A stretch of 64,000 nt of DNA from Gonium pectorale. Lineage: Eukaryota > Chlorophyta > Chlorophyceae > Chlamydomonadales > Volvocaceae. The notes under the pieces are model-generated. The model saw only the letters and a program-made list of their open reading frames with translations. It did no database searches and was not told the origin of the DNA. This document shows, piece by piece, positions 35,931 to 47,781 of this stretch. Numbering within the stretch: the first letter of the stretch is position 1; every line of letters starts with the position of its first letter. Made by a program: the position numbers and the translations under genes. The DNA lies in NCBI GenBank assembly GCA_001584585.1, contig LSYV01000007.1:1471521-1535520 (forward strand), in the 5' to 3' direction.

Positions 35931-38900
35931 TCACATCCAGTCGTCCTCCCCTCCCGCCGCTGCAGCCGCCTTGGCGGCCTTGCGCGCCTTCTTGTTGTTG
36001 CGGCTGAGCTGGCGCACCTCCGACGACGCCGCCTCCGCCCGCTCGAAGCGGGCGCCCTTCTCGTAAACCACCTTGCGCCTGCAGCGAACGGGGCGCCAGG
36101 GGGGCGGGCGTTGTGCGATGTGCCCCGTGCGTAGGCTGCAGGCAGCATACGCGTTAAAGCCGCGAAGGAAGGGGACGATGCACGGGATGACGTCCCCGCG
36201 AGCTTTCCCCCCTCCGAACGGCACCAAGGAACGCGCCCGGCGCGAAGCATGAGTTTCGTCGCGAGGGCCATGCGCGCAAGCCACTCCTCTGCGAGAAGCC
36301 GGAGCGGCTACTCCCTCTTCAAGGCGGGGGACTACCGGTGCCGGTATTCCCTCTCCCCGAGCCCCCCGCGCGCCCACCTCTTCTCCTTGAAGGGCTGCGG
36401 CTTGCGCGGCTCCAGCAACCCCCGCTGCTGCAGGCTCTTGAACCGATCGGCTGCCAGCATGGCGCAGGGCTTGATCTGAGGGGCGTGGGGTGGGTGGGGG
36501 GAGGAGGAGCAAGGCAGGTGGGGGCGGGGGAGCGGAGCAGCGGCTAAGGGGCACGCGAGGCCAGCGGGAGACGCGACACACCGCGCAAGGCCAAGGTGCG
36601 GACACCAGACACTCCCCCACCGTGCGTGTAAGCTGCGGGCCGAGCGCCCAGCCCCCTCCCCACAGACCCCACAAGCCCAACCCAAACCCGTGCCCGCAGC
36701 GCAGGGGGCCCAGGCCAGGGCTCCCAAGTCACGAGCTACCGTAGGAGGTTACGTCGCCGCCACGCTCACCTGCCGGAGGCTGCCCGTCGCCTCATCGGTG
36801 GTCAGGACCTGTCGGTTGGGAGGGGTGGGTTGCGGTTGCCAGGGGCGCGGGAGCGCGCGGTCATATGCCGCCGGTGCTCGATGTTTCCGAAATGGTATTT
36901 TCAACTATTTGAAGGCCGGCGAGTCCAGTCGCCCCGCGCCCCGGCGCCGCCGCTGCCCGCCAATACTGACCTAGGTAGCGGCATCGCAGACAACGCGCGC
37001 ACACGCAGCCAACGCACAGTAGGGAACGTCGTTCCATTTCAACACAGTAGGGAACATCTGCGAGCTTGACCGCCCTGAAGTATCGCCCACTTGCATCCAA
37101 TGCCCACTCCCATGCGCAAAGAGCCGCCGACGCATTCAGATTAACCGCATCCTGGCGCTGTTCAGCTCCCATCCTCACCCCATGGTCAACGCCGGGCAAC
37201 CAACCTCCACCTCTGCGAATGCGCCCTCCGCCGTCCATGCAACCAGCCACCCCGCTCGCCCCTCCCCCCGGGCCGTTGGCCCGCCCTCAGCCGCCTGCCC
37301 CACACCTGCACACTGGGCGGCTCAAACTTGAGCTTGCCCAGGCGGGGCGGCTCCACGGCGGCGCGCTCCTCGCGCAGGGACACCATCCGCTGCCGCCGCA
37401 GCTCCTGGGCGACCGGGTGCGTACACAGCAGACGTCAGATCAGGTCAGGTCGCGGCACGGGTCGGCACGGGTCGGGTGCTTGGGTCAGATGCCTAGCGTG
37501 TCGGGGTGTGAAGCCGCTGGAGTGGACACGACATCTTGCAGACAGGGCAGTGCAGTCTCGTCTCATCTGCCCGAGCGGTGAGCAGTGCGGGTGCTGGTTT
37601 GGCATAGGACAGGGCAGGGTCAGATCAGGTCTCAGATCAGGGAGAGACGAGATCTGGGAAGGGTCGAGACGGCGGGCGGAGGCGTGGGGTGCGCCGGGCG
37701 GTTTCTGCTCCTGCGCTGAGGGCATGCAGCCCCGATGACAAAGCCGGCATGCCATGGGTGCTGGCCACACGGAGATGGACCCCTCCTGGCCTGCCCTCCA
37801 CCCCCACCCCCACCTTCTCCCGCTGCTCCTCCTCCAGCTGCTCCTGCACCTCCCGCAGCGAATGCAGCTCGCGCCGCTGCGCTTTGAGCCGCCGCTTCGC
37901 CCCGAGCTCCGCCTCAGCGGCCTTGCGACNNNNNNNNNNNNNNNNNNNNNNNNNNNNNNNNNNNNNNNNNNNNNNNNNNNNNNNNNNNNNNNNNNNNNNN
38001 NNNNNNNNNNNNNNNNNNNNNNNNNNNNNNNNNNNNNNNNNNNNNNNNNNNNNNNNNNNNNNNNNNNNNNNNNNNNNNNNNNNNNNNNNNNNNNNNNNNN
38101 NNNNNNNNNNNNNNNNNNNNNNNNNNNNNNNNNNNNNNNNNNNNNNNNNNNNNNNNNNNNNNNNNNNNNNNNNNNNNNNNNNNNNNNNNNNNNNNNNNNN
38201 NNNNNNNNNNNNNNNNNNNNNNNNNNNNNNNNNNNNNNNNNNNNNNNNNNNNNNNNNNNNNNNNNNNNNNNNNNNNNNNNNNNNNNNNNNNNNNNNNNNN
38301 NNNNNNNNNNNNNNNNNNNNNNNNNNNNNNNNNNNNNNNNNNNNNNNNNNNNNNNNNNNNNNNNNNNNNNNNNNNNNNNNNNNNNNNNNNNNNNNNNNNN
38401 NNNNNNNNNNNNNNNNNNNNNNNNNNNNNNNNNNNNNNNNNNNNNNNNNNNNNNNNNNNNNNNNNNNNNNNNNNNNNNNNNNNNNNNNNNNNNNNNNNNN
38501 NNNNNNNNNNNNNNNNNNNNNNNNNNNNNNNNNNNNNNNNNNNNNNNNNNNNNNNNNNNNNNNNNNNNNNNNNNNNNNNNNNNNNNNNNNNNNNNNNNNN
38601 NNNNNNNNNNNNNNNNNNNNNNNNNNNNNNNNNNNNNNNNNNNNNNNNNNNNNNNNNNNNNNNNNNNNNNNNNNNNNNNNNNNNNNNNNNNNNNNNNNNN
38701 NNNNNNNNNNNNNNNNNNNNNNNNNNNNNNNNNNNNNNNNNNNNNNNNNNNNNNNNNNNNNNNNNNNNNNNNNNNNNNNNNNNNNNNNNNNNNNNNNNNN
38801 NNNNNNNNNNNNNNNNNNNNNNNNNNNNNNNNNNNNNNNNNNNNNNNNNNNNNCATGGGGTGTAGGGGAACACACGTAGAGGAAGAAGTGTCTACCCCTG

Positions 38901-41900
38901 CAGTTAAACGCAGGTGCGCGTCCAGGACCCCCCCCCCCGGGGGCTTCACGGCCGGTGCCAATCAACCCCCGTGCCCCACGCACAGTCACGACCGTGCTTA
39001 CCCCTTCTTTGCACCCCTCCCATCCGGCATCTGCCCCTGCCCCTGCCCCTGCCCCTGCCCCTGCCCCTGCCCCTGCCCCTGCCCCTGCCCCTGCCCCTGC
39101 CCGCCCGCTACCGCTGCCCCAGCCCCGGCCCCACCTCCTTGTTCCGCTCCTTCTTGGTCTTCTTCTCCGCCTTCTGGCGCCCACCGGCACCAGCGCCGCC
39201 GCGCGCCCCCTTGTCCTCCTCCTCCTCGCCGTCGTCGTCCTCGTCGCCGTCGGCCGCCAGCGCGATGGCGTTGGGGTCCGCCGCCGCCGCCGCTGCGCCG
39301 CCATTCGCGGCCCCCTCCTGCCCGTCGTCCTCGTCGTCACTATCCGCTACCTCCACCTGGTGCGGGGTCGCCGGGTCGGGGACCACGGTGGAGGGAAGAA
39401 ATAAGCACGCCACCAACCACCCCACAACCGCCCACGGCCCCAGTCCCGTGTGCACACGCCCGCATCCCCCGCCACCCCCACCACCTGACAGCGCCACCCT
39501 TTGCGTTCCTTGGGCCTCCGCGACCCAACCCTACCGCACGGACCCAACGCCGGCTCATCTTACCACCCCAGACCTTTTGCTGCCCCATCTCACTGCAGCC
39601 CCATCACGCCCCGTCCCGCCCCGCCCCGCCCTGCCCGCACCCAGCCTTGCTATCTTCATTGAGAGAGCATTAGGAGCCTGCGCAATTCCAACCCGGCTGA
39701 AGGGCCCGGGATGTTCATGGAGCACGTATCCCAGCGCAATATAGAAGGGATCCACGCATTTCCCCTGCCCCTGGACTGTCTTTTATCTCAAACCCCGCCT
39801 ACTTCCCTACTGTCACGAAAAAACGGGCCCAAAACCAAGCGATTTAAATCTCCTAATTACGATAGCAAGGCTGCCCGCACCTGCAGCGCCTCCAGCTCGG
39901 TGAGCGGCCGCCCGCCCTCCGCCTCCACCTCCACGGGCGGCGCCGTGGGCAGCAGCTCCCGCTTCAGCTCCTTGCGCATCTCGCTGGCCACCAGCACCGC
40001 CAGCGCGTCCTGGCGAGGGGGCAGCCCAGGGGCGGGACAGCGGTCGGAGGTGCGGGGATACATTGCGCTTGGGAGGTGGGGACGCACGTAAGCAAGACTA
40101 GAAAGTGGGTGGTCAAGCGCGGGCGGTACGTCAAAGGCGACCTCGTGTTTCCCCCCTCACATTCCGTTTCATGCCCGCAACCGCCACTGGAGGGTCCCGG
40201 GGCCCCAGAGGGCCATCCGTCACAGCTGTTTCTTGGGAGATCGCCTTAATGAAGTCTGCCAATCCCTCCCCCCGTCCTCGTCCTCGTCGGCCCCCTTGCC
40301 TTCCCAGCCGACGTCGCCTACCCTCATAGGCACCATCGTTCCCATCCACACACACGAATGTCCTAACAAGGCATCCCAACACGGCATTGCATAGGGTCAC
40401 CCCAGAGAGAATTCTGGGCCGCATCGGGGGCTACGGTGGTGGTCGCCACCGAACTAACATGCAGGGACGTCACCCCTTTAACTGCCTCTGGCGCTGGGTC
40501 CTATAACGACACCATCACTTTCGCGCTTACGCTCGTCGTATGCGTTTTCCTTTTCAACACGAACGTCCTGTCATCATACCATACCCATCCCTATCAGACA
40601 GTTGATCAGTCTTGAAACCCCCAAAGCCATCCACTCCCTCCTGCTCGGACGCCCACATTCCCCGTAACACCCGACACTCCCCACGTGCCCCCCCCCTGCG
40701 CCCAGCCCGCCCGCACCTGGTGCTGCTCCGGCTCGGGGTTGAAGGAGCACCCCGGCATGTCAACCGCCACCGCCTTGATGCGCTGCGGAGGTGGGGACTT
40801 GCGCAGCGCGGGCGCCGAGGGGCCCATCGACCGCAGCGCCGCCGCCTCGGCCGCCGCCGCCGCCTCCACGCGGCGGGCCTTCTTGGCGGCTCGGCCCTCC
40901 GCTGCCGCCGCCGTCTGCCGTTGACCCTGCTTCGCCAGTGCTGCGCTGCCAGGGCCCGCCTCCGCCGGCTGCGCCCGTCCCGCCGCGGCCAAGTCCTCAT
41001 CGCCCCACAGGTCCAGTGGATGCCGTCCGTCCCCCTTCCGGCCGCCGCTCTTGCCTTTCCCTCCTGCCGCGCCAGCAGCCACGATGGCACCCTTGCCAGC
41101 CGCCGGCTTGGCGGCGGCGGCGGGCTTGCGCGGCGGCGGCGCCATGGGGAAGGGCTTGGCCTTGTGGGCCTCCGCGATGATCGCCTCGGAGCGGAGCGGC
41201 TTGGCAGCCGCCTCATCGCGCCGCCGCTTGGCGGGCCGCTTGCCCTCCACCACGGCCGCGGCGCCCTCGGCGTCGGCAGTCTGGGCGGCGAAGCGGAAGG
41301 AGGAGGAGAGTCTGAGGCGGTGTGTAACGTTATTTGCATACGGTACTTGCCACTTTGACCCACGTGCCCCCTGGGCCGGCGGGCCGCCGCCAGGAGAGCC
41401 GAGGTACGGGAGTCACTCGGCACCACCACCACCAGTCCACCACCACGGAGCAACCACCAAGCAGCCCAGCCCCGCAAGCTTAGGACGCGACTCTCCGTCA
41501 GCCTCACCGTGTCTTCAAAGAATAGCTGGTCATCCTTGAGCTCCCGAGCCGCAGGTCCACGCTGGGCCTGGTAGTTCTCTTCGGCCACGAAGGCCTCGAC
41601 CTGTGCGGCAAGGGGGAGGGGATGACACGAGGGCGACACATGGGACTCAACCCAACCCCCCAAACTTGCAGGGCTTGGATTATGGCTCCAACATCAAGGG
41701 GGGAAGGGTTCGTGATGGCCGTGTCCAGTCCGGGTGCGGGGGCCTGACTAAGGGCTGCAGACCGCAGGATGGTCGTGAGGGTTCGAGTTGGCACGCCACA
41801 TGCTCGCTGTTTCGGATGCTTTGGGGTCATTTGCCAACGTCAAAGACATGTAAGGCGGTCGCTCGTGCGCAGCAGGTCGCATGGCAGCGCCGCCGCGCAT

Positions 41901-42004
41901 GGCAGTCGCCCGGAAGCGCAACTTAAATACGCTCGCACCTCGCTGGCGTCTATATTCTTCCTCCATGCCCTCTTGCCCTTGCGGGACTTTGCTGGCGGGG
42001 CCAT
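35931..42004 (-). CDS. NOP53: Ribosome biogenesis protein NOP53 (GLTSCR2 family), interrupted by an assembly gap
   Basis: Exons in transcript order: 42004-41939, 41600-41508, 41280-40717, 40009-39881, 39356-39135, [gap 38853-37930], 37927-37814, 37404-37306, 36808-36770, 36475-36378, 36078-35931. NOP53 is a nucleolar factor for 60S assembly that recruits the exosome/Mtr4 in 27S pre-rRNA and ITS2 processing. Family motifs in order: SRKGKRAWRKNIDASEVEAF at the N-terminus, QLFFEDT, AVDMPGCSFNPEPEQHQDAL, an acidic run (DGDEDDDGEEEED), the basic coiled segment KRRLKAQRRELHSLREVQEQ, PPRLGKLKFEPPSVQ, TGSLRQIKP, DRFKSLQQRGLLEPRK, and a Lys/Ala-rich tail ending GGEDDWM. The 188-codon exon adds an Ala/Pro/Lys-rich insert. 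At least 523 aa are visible; the gap may hide further coding sequence next to 37929. Confidence 0.9.
37930..38853. other. Assembly gap (924 N) inside NOP53
   Basis: 924 consecutive N. Lies between the acidic exon and the basic coiled-segment exon of NOP53, next to a (CCCTGC)n array. Confidence 0.98.
39031..39102 (+). repeat. (CCCTGC)n microsatellite, about 12 units
   Basis: Near-perfect hexamer array in a NOP53 intron, about 180 bp from the 924-N gap. The minus (transcribed) strand is GGGCAG-rich. Confidence 0.95.
40371..40565 (+). repeat. Dispersed repeat R2, copy 2
   Basis: Counterpart of 32745-32947, inside the NOP53 intron 40010-40716 and opposite to the gene's direction. Differences are scattered substitutions and short indels, for example a missing 8-base segment after GCATAGGG. 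Confidence 0.75.
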
Positions 42005-42441
42005 TCCTGCTCTTACCCTGTAAGCCCCGTGCTAAATTATTGTATAGAATAGTAATAATGCGTTCGTATTGTGCAAGAAATGGTTCATTTCAAGTTATGG
42101 CAAGAGTTGCGGGCTAACGCCGTTCCCAAGTCCGTGCCATCATTAACCGAAATCCAAGGCGCCGCGCCCCATACAAATGCTGATGCCAATTATCGTTTCA
42201 CATCATGGTTATTCTCACTCAGTTCCGCAAACACCCGTGCGCGGCCCACGGGACATCTGAAAGCCCTCATAACGCCTGAAGCTTCTATTGACCCCCCGTG
42301 TTGACATCAGACGCCAGGCTCTACCGTGCATTGAATCGAGCTAGTTTGCGCCGGGAACGGGCCGCCCTCTTCTGCGGATTCCGCTCAGCCACCTCTCCTG
42401 CGAACCACGCAGCGCCGCCCCCACTTCGTGCCTGTCAGGCA
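42005..42441. promoter_or_regulatory. Short divergent promoter region, NOP53 / sucrose-phosphatase
   Basis: Only 437 bp separate the two divergent start codons. An AT-rich stretch at about 42027-42060 (ATTATTGTATAGAATAG) contrasts with GC-rich flanks and may be the core promoter region. No defined element can be assigned. Confidence 0.45.
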
Positions 42442-45400
42442 ATGTCATCCATAGCTGAGGAGCCCAGTGGTGGACCCGCCGGCGCCGGTGCGGGGGCTAG
42501 TTCGCTGCCGTTCTGGCGCCGCCCCTCACCGCCGCGCCTCGTCCTCGTGTCTGACCTGGTGCGTAGTCCGGGGATAGGAATGGCTTGCACGAAAGATAAC
42601 AGCAAGCAGACGAGCAAAACACGCGAACAAACCGCCCTGACATGGGGGGTGCAGTACCGGGGCGCCATGGCATATGCCGCCTGCCCATGTCCATATGTGT
42701 CAAGGTACTGCATGCTTTGCCTTTGGGTATGTGCCATTGCGCGATGGCTCTGGCTGACGCATCGCCCAGGCCTCCTCCCGCTCCCTCACCCCACATAACG
42801 GCCCATCGACCGGACCTACACGCGGTGCTGGAATTTGCACTTGGACTCCGTCCCCTCTCCCCCCGTCCAGGACCACACCATGGTGAGCGAGCGGCTGAGC
42901 CAGGGCTGCATGTGTAGCTGCGCACCACCCGCACCGCAGCGTACCGCCTGTCGCTTCGCCTGAGCATACGCAGTCCGGTGAATCGACCAGGTTCCGCTCC
43001 AGCAGATCCATCGACCAGGTTCCGCTCCAGCAGATCCATCGACCAGGTTCCGCTCCAGCAGATCCAGGCGCGCACCCTGACACGCTCCCCGATTATCGCG
43101 TCGTACCTCATGCGATACGTACGGCGTGTCCACCCGCCGCCCTGCCGCCCCGTATCCACAGGTGCAGAACGAGGACCCCACCCACCGACGCCTGCTCACC
43201 TTCAACACGGTGTGGCATTCGGCTGCGTCGCACGACTCACTGCTCGTCTACTCCACGGGCCGCTCCCCGGACCTGTACCACCGCCTCTGGGTACGTGCGG
43301 CGCCATAGCCAGTTTGCCCTGGATCAGCTGGCTCCCACCTTACCCACTTTGGTTCCCGTCATGTACGAGCCAGACCGGAGTCGCGAGCCCAGCCAGCTCG
43401 CAAGGACCCCGTGCCGAGACACAGCCTGTCACGCCCGCTGCATGGCCCTATTTATCTGGCACGGCGTACTAGAAAAACATGCTGCCAGCTGCCGCCACCA
43501 CCGCCGGCCCCTCGGGCCAAGACCCACGACAACTGCGCCGGCATGCAACCGCCTGTGCAACCCGCCTGCCCACCTGCCCCTCCCTGGCGCCCGTTTCGCC
43601 GGCAGGAGGAGGCTCCGCTGCTCACCCCCGACGTGCTCATCTGCTCTGTCGGCACCGAGGTCTACTATCTCACCGTAGAGCCGCAGCCGGAGCTGCAAGG
43701 GGTGGCGAGTCGGCAGGGGGAGGGGAAGCAGCACGATGAGGCGAAGGGAGCGGGGCAGGACAGGAGGCAGACCGGCCAGGAGCCGCGCGGTGGGCACGTC
43801 GGAGGGCATGAAACACGGCAGCCGGAACAGGAGGGCAGCGGGCCTTCGCCGCCGCCGCCTTCGCCGCCCCTCCGTTACGTTCCTGACCCCGAGTGGGAGG
43901 CGCTGCTGGACCGGGGCTGGCAGCGGGAGCACGTACTGCAGGTGGCGGCGCGCTTTCCGGAGCTCAAGCGACAGGCGAGCACCGTGCACGGAAACTGCGA
44001 GTGCTCCCACGGCTAGCGAAGTCTATCAACGGGCTAGTTTTGTGTCTGGTTGCATAGCGTGCGGTGCTAGAGAGCCGTCGTTGCCGCGCCCCAGAGGGAA
44101 AGCTGTATGCCCCACAGAAGGCTTGGACTGTATGCGTGCCCACCCGGCCGCAGGTGGACAGCGAGCAGCGGCGCCACAAGCTGAGCTTCCACCTGGAGAG
44201 AGGCGGCGGCGGCGACAGCGGCGCTGGGGCCAACAGCAGGGAGCCGCAAGCGGTGCTGCGGGAGCTGCAGGTGCGGCGGCATTGCGGGTTGGACTCCCTC
44301 TTTCGCAGGGGGTTTTCTATCTTGTGTTGCTTAGCCTCTGGGGCCAAGCAAGCGCGGCCACAGGGGCGTGTGCCACGGCGCTGCCTGCTGCACTACTCCC
44401 TTGCGCCTTCCCCACACGGCGCCTGGTGGTTGTGAAAGAGGCACGTTCCAAGCGAGGAGGGACGCCGACCTGTCGTCATGCCTTCACTTGCTGCAGGAGG
44501 CTGTGCCTCGTGCTCCGCCTGCCGCGCAGCATGTGCAGAACCCGCATGCCCACGCTTACGGCATATTCGTCATCGCCCTGCCTTGGTTTTCTGACTGCAG
44601 GAGGCCCTGGCCGCGGAGAGGCTCAGAGTCAAAGTACGGCAGAACGGGGCTGTATGGTGGTGGTCAGGTCTAAGGGAGCAATGCGCGAGCCAAATCATCG
44701 CGGTTGTTTTGTCCGGAGTTGATTGCTCGAAAAAAGAGAAATCTGCAAAGAAAGAGGGATTGCTCCTTCCCGGCGCCGTGTCAACCCGCTGCGCCCATGC
44801 TTCCCGCACCGTCACAATGCTGTGTGGAATGCGACCACGCTGGGATGTACGCTCCGAAGTTGCATCCTGGTTCCACCCACCCATCCAAGTGCCACCACAA
44901 GCTTCCCTGTGCGCATCACCGTTTGGCTTCCTATTGCATCCCGATTCGCGTGTTTTGCAAACCCACCCAGCACCTATCTGTTACTTATCTGGCGGATGCA
45001 ACTTGCCTTGGAGGGAGGACTTGATGCTGGACCATCAACCTGAGTCCTGAGATGCTGGCTTCCCTGGGACTACCTACTTACATTCTACCCATGGCCGCAC
45101 TTGACGGGTACCTGTAACCTGTAGCCTGTAATCTACCCACCCACTTACCCGCTCACCCACCCGCCGTTCGCACAGGTGGTGTACAGCGGCGGGCGGGACG
45201 TGGACCTGCTGGCGGAAGGCGCGGGCAAGGGGGCCGCCCTGGCGCACCTGCTGGGCCGGCTGCGGGATGCGGGGCTCGCCCCAACCGACGGCGTGCAGGT
45301 GAGGCCCGCGGGTAACCTCGTCCGCACCGCGCCCACGCGCCCACACACACCACACACCCATTACACAGTTACATGGAGCGGTTCCACGATTGGGGTTGAT

Positions 45401-46906
45401 ATCGACATCGCAGCTAATCCCCATCTCTCTTGGGCTCAAGAGTAGGTCGTCACGGCGGTGGGGCATGGTTGTTTCCGGCCCCAGGTGAACGGCGACAGCG
45501 GCAACGACATTGAGCTGTTCACGGTACCGGGCGTGCGTGGCTGCGTGGTGGCCAACGCCTACCCGGAGCTCAGGGAGTTTGCGGCGCGGGCGGTGGGCGC
45601 GGCCAAGGCGGCGGCCATAAAGGCCGTGGAGGCGGGCGACTGCGGCGGCAGCCAGGCGCGCGAGTGCGCTGTGTTCGAGGTAGGGCGCGGCGTGCAGCCG
45701 GTACGGTATGCCGGGGGTGCACCCACTGGTCCATCGGTCCACCAGTCGCTGGTGCAGGTCGCAGCGGTTTGCACCCTTAGTAGCACCCATCGCCCTGGCG
45801 ACGTGCTCTCTTCCCCTGCAGAGTTGCGCCGACAGCACAGGTGGCTTGTTCCTCCCTTGCAGCTTCACGACATTCTTCCTTTGCCTGCTGCGCGTACCCT
45901 CATGTGCCCGTGTGCCGTCCAGCCGTCCTCCGTGGACAGAGCCACAGACCCATGGCTCAGCCCGAACCAACCCACACGCGTCACATGCAGGCCACGGAGC
46001 CCTGCGCCGGCGGCATACTGCAGGCCCTTCGCCACTTCTGGTCCCTGCCGCCGGACTGCTTCCACGACGCTGGCGCCAGCGCCAGGCACGCCGACGACGA
46101 CGCGGCCGGCGGCGCGCCGGGCCCTTCACTGCCGGCGCAGGCGCTTGTGGTGGCGGCGGCGCACATGAGCCAGGTCGCCGACGGTGCAGTGGCTGCGTGC
46201 GGCTCCGTGGCCGCTGCCGCTGCCGCCACCGCTGCCGGGGGCGTCTGGCTGGACCGGGTGCAGGTCGAGGCGGTGCGGCCGGAGGCGGTGACGGGGGCGT
46301 CCAGAGGCTCCGGGGGCGCGCCGCCGCCGCTTGACGTGCCGCCGGTTGCGGCGGAGGGCGTGGCTGTTGGCGCATGGACTGTGCGCTGCCAGGTGCGCCT
46401 ACGCCGCCTAGGCTTCCCCGCAAGACGGTGGTGCCGTGGTCTGGTGGCGCCGTTGACTGCCCTGCATGAGCCGAGATTGCCCTGATGATCAATCCGGGCG
46501 ACATGGACGCCGTACGCGCCCGTACCGCTGCGGGTCTCTGCAGTATCGTACTACGCTGACTGGTGACTGTGCCTGGTGTACGCCGCCAGCGTGCGTGGTA
46601 CTATGAGCCCTCGTAGCCATCAAATCCATTCCTTGCAGGCATCCTGCACTTGCGTATGTCCTCTCTTGATCAAGCCCCTCCGCCTGCCCCCAGGCGTTCA
46701 AGCTGCTGCCCAACGGGCACCGCGACACGGGCTGCATGAGCGCTGTCGACTTCGCGGTGCACGCTCGTTCAGCGGAGGAGCGAGCTGCGGCGGCCGTGGC
46801 AGGCGGAATGGGCGCACCAGATCAGGCGGGCAGCTACCAGGCGACACGGCTACGCTCGGTCCCCATAGACATGCAGGATATTGTGCTGCCGCCAGTTGAG
46901 AGCTGA
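42442..46906 (+). CDS. SPP: Sucrose-6F-phosphate phosphohydrolase (sucrose-phosphatase)
   Basis: Exons 42442-42558, 42871-42882, 43162-43290, 43606-43974, 44154-44270, 45176-45298, 45485-45679, 45991-46392, 46694-46906; 558 aa, all phases agree. It removes phosphate from sucrose-6-phosphate, the last step of sucrose synthesis, in the cytosol. HAD motifs: motif I LVSDLDHTMV (Asp38 nucleophile, Asp40), motif II STGR (74-77), SVGTE, VVYSGGRDVD, Lys266 in GAGKG, and motif IV GDSGNDIELF (292-301). From residue 355 follows the plant-type C-terminal SPP domain (ATEPCAGGILQALRHFW). The protein is longer than plant SPP (~420 aa) because of low-complexity inserts in exon 4 (Gln/Gly/Pro) and exon 8 (Ala/Gly). 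Exon 2 is 12 nt. Exon 4 ends at a GC donor. No TGTAA was found within 1 kb after the stop. Confidence 0.92.
42982..43065 (+). repeat. 28-bp minisatellite, three exact units
   Basis: Three tandem identical copies of a 28-bp unit beginning ATCGACCAGGTTCCGCTCCA, in the SPP intron 42883-43161 just after the microexon. Confidence 0.95.
44729..44762 (+). repeat. Dispersed repeat core R3, copy C
   Basis: In SPP intron 44271-45175. Begins GAAAAAAGAGAAATCTGCAA and matches the other two cores at most positions. Confidence 0.55.
45098..45131 (+). repeat. Possible partial R1 repeat with two TGTAA motifs
   Basis: CTTGACGGG followed by CCTGTAACCTGTAGCC matches the 3' end of R1 copy 1. Contains TGTAA at 45113-45117 and 45127-45131 in sense orientation, 45 nt before a splice acceptor. 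Confidence 0.4.
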
Positions 46907-47781
46907 TGGGCGATGCATGTCGCTTGTCACCGTGGAAGGTCGGAGAGACTGTTGCATTTTTGCCCATGGCTGCTCAAAACTGGATCCATTCATGCCTCGT
47001 GGGCCGCCAGCCGGGGCGTCCGAACGCCCTATCTGCGTGAGATCGAACTCCGACGCTGTTCTCCGTATACAAGTCGTTACAATGGTGACCCGTGGGTCAA
47101 CTCTTGCTGACACTCTCGAGCCTCATTCTAAGGTGCTGGCGCCATGGTAACGGCAATGAGCATGGGGGACTGGTTGTTCGGTCAAGTGAAAGGATATCCT
47201 AATTGGTTTCAACACGACCGACAACACGGTGCAATATGCCACCTGTCGACGGACACACGACCCTGGCCCAAATCCGTGGACTAACTGCAGGGAAGTACTC
47301 AAGGCATTCTAAAGCGTGATGAACGCAAGCAAAGCGAATAATGACAGCTAACGCATTCCTCAAAAACCAAACCAGTGCAGAGGGGATAAAAGTACGCCCT
47401 TAAAAACGGACATGCACCCCGCACACGTGGAAAACATCAGCGTCGTCAACATGCGGAGGAAAGCGTAATCCTGAGTTGTGTCCGATCGGTATGCATGTCA
47501 TATGGTTCTAGAGGCCAACAAGGAAATGTGATGTGCGCAACACTGCTGCGTGCACGACGGTCCTGTCAACAGTACATACGCGCACCCTTTCACAAAACGA
47601 CGCCAACCGGCCTGGAGCGTGACCGCAGATTGGGGCCACACATGAGTGGCAACTGCACGCACGAGGTGGCCAAATACGAAGAGATGCACATGAAACTGAT
47701 ACGAAGAAGGCTGTCTAGGCTATGTGACGACAAAATCGTTGCCTGGTTGGCTGTGGTTGAAGGTGTTGAAGGCAGCCCCAG
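46907..47781. other. Convergent intergenic region
   Basis: 3' flanks of SPP (+) and the small gene at 47782 (-). Contains the minus-strand poly(A) signal at 47077-47081. No gene is seen. Confidence 0.45.
47077..47081 (-). terminator. Putative poly(A) signal of the 88-aa gene
   Basis: Minus-strand TGTAA about 700 nt beyond the stop at 47782. Confidence 0.35.

Noticed and set aside
37435..39673. Very long ORFs on both strands across this interval
   Set aside because: They exist only because 924 N bases contain no stop codons; the real coding here is the spliced NOP53.
42700..43208. Repetitive minus-strand ORFs encoding LLERNLVDGSAGAEPGR-like repeats
   Set aside because: These are translations of the 28-bp intronic minisatellite.
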